In this document: one piece after another, positions 6,836-8,807 of the stretch
How the letters are laid out: each line of letters starts with the position of its first letter
How positions within the stretch are numbered: the stretch's first letter is position 1
From: Acidobacteriota bacterium
GTDB lineage: Bacteria; Acidobacteriota; UBA6911
Reading direction: 5' to 3'
DNA: 8,807 bases
Assembly (NCBI GenBank): GCA_023265215.1
Contig: JAHFUH010000192.1
Coordinates: forward strand, 1-8,807
Notes under the pieces: model-generated
Databases searched by the model: none
Told to the model about the DNA's origin: nothing
Seen by the model: the letters and a program-made list of their open reading frames with translations, nothing else
Made by a program: the position numbers and the translations under genes

Positions 6836-7789
6836 TTAGGCTCCAAAAAGATGCTCACCTGAGCGAAGGCGAATCCCGTTTACAAATTCCCGGCCTGTCA
6901 CTCGCTTTTTCGCCGGTGATTGCATCTCTAATAAATCAAGAACAGTTCCTTCCCCGCATTGCACACGGATACACTGTTCGGATGCTCCCAGAAAGGTTCC
7001 CGGCACATTTCTTTGATCGGATTGATTCTCGGGAATGCTGCGCCAGATAATCAGCCTTTCTCCCCGAAAATTCGTATAGGCCCCAGGCCAGGGATTCATG
7101 GCGCGAACCTGATTGTGGATGGATAAAGCCGTTTTTCCCCACGATATCTGAGCGGATTCTTTGCTGATTCGCGGCGCCCAGGATACGAGATTTTCATCCT
7201 GAATGACCGGCGTGATAGCATTTGCCTGCATTCCAGCCAGTGTCTCGATTAGAAGCTCTGCCCCTGCATGGGAAAGCGCAGCGGTCAGCTCTCCTGCAGT
7301 GATTGTTATAGGAATCGGGATCTCCTTTTGCAGAAGAATAGGTCCGGCATCAAGCTTCTCATGCATGAGCATTGTGGTGATGCCTGTAGTACGGTCTCCA
7401 TTAAGGATAGACCATGCAATAGGCGCGGCCCCGCGATATTTCGGCAGAAGAGAGCCATGTATGTTTACCGCGGCGATACGAGCAGCCTCTAAAAGCCATC
7501 CCGGCAGAATCTGGCCATACGCTGCTACCACGATAAAATCCGGCTTAAGCGATTCCACAATCGGGCGATTTTCTTCTGATCTTATCTTTTCAGGCTGGAA
7601 AACAGGTATGTTTTGAGATTGCGCAAGAATCTTTACCGGGCTTGCCTGCAATAGGTGGCCTCTTCCCGAAGGCCGATCCGGTTGCGTGAAGACACCGCAT
7701 ATTTCATAGGAATGATCCAACAGTACCTGAAACGGGGGGACGGCAAACTCCGGCGTTCCGATAAAAACCAAGCGCATGTTTTCTACCAT
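6836..7789 (-). CDS. fmt: Methionyl-tRNA formyltransferase
   Basis: Cytoplasmic enzyme that transfers a formyl group from 10-formyl-tetrahydrofolate to Met-tRNA-fMet for translation initiation. It has 317 residues, as expected (E. coli 315). The N-terminal Rossmann-type formyltransferase domain shows VFIGTPEFAVPPF (8-20), GVFTQPDRPSGRG (32-44) and SLLPKYRGAAPI (113-124); the catalytic triad N109, H111 and D147 is present (VNIHGS, LDAGPIL). The C-terminal OB-like domain includes the NQVRAMNPWPGAYT stretch (226-239) that is conserved in the family. The ATG at 7789 overlaps the end of def by 7 bases; an alternative ATG at 7777 (MRLVFIGTPEF) also fits the family and would leave 5 bases after the def stop. 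Neither start has a strong ribosome binding site, which points to translational coupling with def. The stop lies 3 bases from the palindromic element. Confidence 0.97.
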   Translation of the reverse strand: MVENMRLVFIGTPEFAVPPFQVLLDHSYEICGVFTQPDRPSGRGHLLQASPVKILAQSQNIPVFQPEKIRSEENRPIVESLKPDFIVVAAYGQILPGWLLEAARIAAVNIHGSLLPKYRGAAPIAWSILNGDRTTGITTMLMHEKLDAGPILLQKEIPIPITITAGELTAALSHAGAELLIETLAGMQANAITPVIQDENLVSWAPRISKESAQISWGKTALSIHNQVRAMNPWPGAYTNFRGERLIIWRSIPENQSDQRNVPGTFLGASEQCIRVQCGEGTVLDLLEMQSPAKKRVTGREFVNGIRLRSGEHLFGA

Positions 7790-8292
7790 TCGCCGGCTTT
7801 GGCAAGTTTCTTGATTTTATTTCGAATTAAACTTCGCTTGAGTGGACTTAGATGATCGATAAAAAGAACACCGTTCAAATGGTCGATTTCGTGGCTGAAA
7901 CAACGTGCTAAAAGTCCTTCAGCCTCATATCGGACTTCATCGCCATGAAGATTCCGTCCTCGGACGGTCATTTTTAGCGGGCGCGCAACTGTATCGCTGA
8001 AATCAGGAATGCTCAGGCAACCCTCATCGTTCTTCTGTTCGCCTTCCGACGAAACGATTTCCGGGTTGCATAGAATGATCTTCCCGTTTTCATTTTCCCC
8101 TACCGTCAGATCAATGGTCACCAGGCGAATATTTATGCCTATTTGCGGGGCGGCCAGACCGATTCCGGGAGAGCTGTACATCGTTTCAATCATGTTCTTG
8201 GCGATCTCTTCGAGATCCGCATCGAACGATTCCACAGGCTTACTCATGGTTCTGAGCTGTGGTGCTCCATATTTTAGGATGGGAAGTATCAT
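7783..8292 (-). CDS. def: Peptide deformylase
   Basis: Cytoplasmic metalloenzyme that removes the N-formyl group from nascent proteins. It has 169 residues, the usual length. All three family motifs are intact: GIGLAAPQIG (43-52), EGCLS (90-94) and HEIDH (134-138). Metal ligands are C92, H134 and H138, and the catalytic base is E135. The motif 3 flank reads CFSHEIDHLNGVLF, with Ser before the first His where Gln is common. The ATG at 8292 gives the typical N-terminus MILPILKYGAPQLR and has AGG 5 bases upstream. It is the first gene of the def-fmt-rsmB cluster, and fmt begins at or just after its stop. The 140-base gap after aroC makes it a plausible transcription start. Confidence 0.98.
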   Translation of the reverse strand: MILPILKYGAPQLRTMSKPVESFDADLEEIAKNMIETMYSSPGIGLAAPQIGINIRLVTIDLTVGENENGKIILCNPEIVSSEGEQKNDEGCLSIPDFSDTVARPLKMTVRGRNLHGDEVRYEAEGLLARCFSHEIDHLNGVLFIDHLSPLKRSLIRNKIKKLAKAGEW

Positions 8293-8301
8293 ACCTGCCT
8301 A

Positions 8302-8330
8302 ATTTTAATGAAGGGAGGCGAACAAGTAAA
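8302..8330 (-). promoter_or_regulatory. Possible promoter for the def cluster
   Basis: On the minus strand TTTACT (8330-8325) and TAAAAT (8307-8302) are separated by exactly 17 bases and match -35 and -10 boxes at 4/6 and 5/6. The def ATG is only 9 bases beyond the -10, so a transcript from here would be nearly leaderless, which weakens the call. The rest of the aroC-def gap (8293-8432) holds only a weak bulged hairpin (8353-8375) and no gene. Confidence 0.25.
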
Positions 8331-8432
8331 GTGCAACAACATCGCTGCCCGGAAGATCTGGCATTTCAGATGCTTACTGTTTTTAGTCTTCGGGAATTCA
8401 ACGCCAATTTCATCGATGCCTGGAACCTGACT

Positions 8433-8807
8433 TCAATACTCGTTCAAAAGCTGGATGAAATTAGTGAAGTTTCCTTCGACTTCCTTGATGGAATCTCCTC
8501 CGAATTTTTCCAGAAACGCATTTGCCAGAACAATTGCAAGCATAGCTTCCCCAATTACTCCGGCGGCTGGAACAACACATGTATCGCTGCGCTCAAACGC
8601 AGCGTCAAAAGCCTCTTTGGATTCCAGGTCGACAGATTGAAGAGCTTTGCGCAGCGTCGGAATCGGCTTAACATGAATCCGTGCCCGGATATCCGATCCG
8701 TTGCTGATGCCTCCCTCCACTCCACCCGCCCTGTTTGTATTGCTATAAAAGCGTTTCGTATCCGAACTGTAGAAGATTTCGTCGTGAACAGCGGATCCTG
8801 GAATACG
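8433..8807 (-). CDS. aroC: Chorismate synthase, C-terminal part (N-terminus outside window)
   Basis: The last 124 residues of chorismate synthase, the FMN-dependent enzyme that converts 5-enolpyruvylshikimate 3-phosphate to chorismate, the last step of the shikimate pathway to aromatic amino acids. The frame is open to the window edge. It shows the family's C-terminal landmarks: SAVHDEIFY near the start, then NRAGGVEGGISNG, KPIPTLRK, and the signature ERSDTCVVPAAGVIGEAM, ending with ANAFLEKFGGDS. A GTG at 8720 is an internal Val codon, not a start, because homology continues upstream of it. The stop at 8433 is 140 bases before def, so it may be a separate transcription unit. The family is about 350-390 residues, so roughly two thirds of the gene lies beyond the window. 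Confidence 0.97.
   Translation of the reverse strand, partial: RIPGSAVHDEIFYSSDTKRFYSNTNRAGGVEGGISNGSDIRARIHVKPIPTLRKALQSVDLESKEAFDAAFERSDTCVVPAAGVIGEAMLAIVLANAFLEKFGGDSIKEVEGNFTNFIQLLNEY

Noticed and set aside
8353..8375. Hairpin AAGATCTG/CAGATGCTT between aroC and def as a terminator
   Set aside because: The stem is short with a bulge, and the T-run follows only on the plus strand, where no gene precedes it.
8433..8720. Separate 95-residue gene starting at GTG 8720
   Set aside because: The frame continues upstream to the window edge with clear chorismate synthase sequence, so this is the 3' part of aroC.

Overview
The window is a compact, minus-strand block of bacterial housekeeping genes. 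Read in the direction of transcription (right to left) the order is: 3' end of aroC (chorismate synthase), def (peptide deformylase), fmt (methionyl-tRNA formyltransferase), rsmB (16S rRNA m5C967 methyltransferase), rpe (ribulose-phosphate 3-epimerase), a BamD-like outer-membrane lipoprotein, a response regulator with an unusual C-terminal module, and most of valS (valyl-tRNA synthetase, C-terminus cut off by the window edge). I see no plus-strand gene, RNA gene, insertion sequence, CRISPR array or phage gene.

The organism is Gram-negative (diderm), because a lipobox-bearing BamD-type TPR lipoprotein is present. Base composition looks moderate, near 50% GC by eye. The ValRS wording GTDHASIAVH, the long-tailed BamD and the receiver protein ending in a VVREVAWEVVPEL-type helix suggest an Acidobacteriota-like or deltaproteobacterial-like lineage. 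This is inference from remembered family resemblance and was not tested by a search.

Layout. Positions 8433-8807 hold the aroC 3' end, followed by a 140-base gap with a possible promoter. Positions 8292-4655 hold def-fmt-rsmB-rpe: def and fmt overlap or nearly touch, a nested palindromic element sits between fmt and rsmB, and a 97-100-base spacer precedes rpe. Positions 4614-2694 hold the BamD-like gene and the response regulator, only 7 bases apart and probably translated together. A 218-base gap (2476-2693) with a small octamer repeat and a possible promoter separates this block from valS at 2475-1.

Functionally, def and fmt remove and add the formyl group of initiator methionine, and rsmB modifies the decoding region of 16S rRNA; def-fmt-rsmB is a widely conserved set. 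In Bacillus subtilis the same three genes head a longer cluster that ends with rpe, so def-fmt-rsmB-rpe here looks like a condensed version of it. The least routine part is the BamD-like gene coupled to a receiver protein that has no DNA-binding domain, lacks the usual conserved Thr/Ser, and ends in a distinctive predicted helical region. No clear new multi-gene system is visible; the most checkable leads are that receiver protein, the long BamD tail and the palindromic element.
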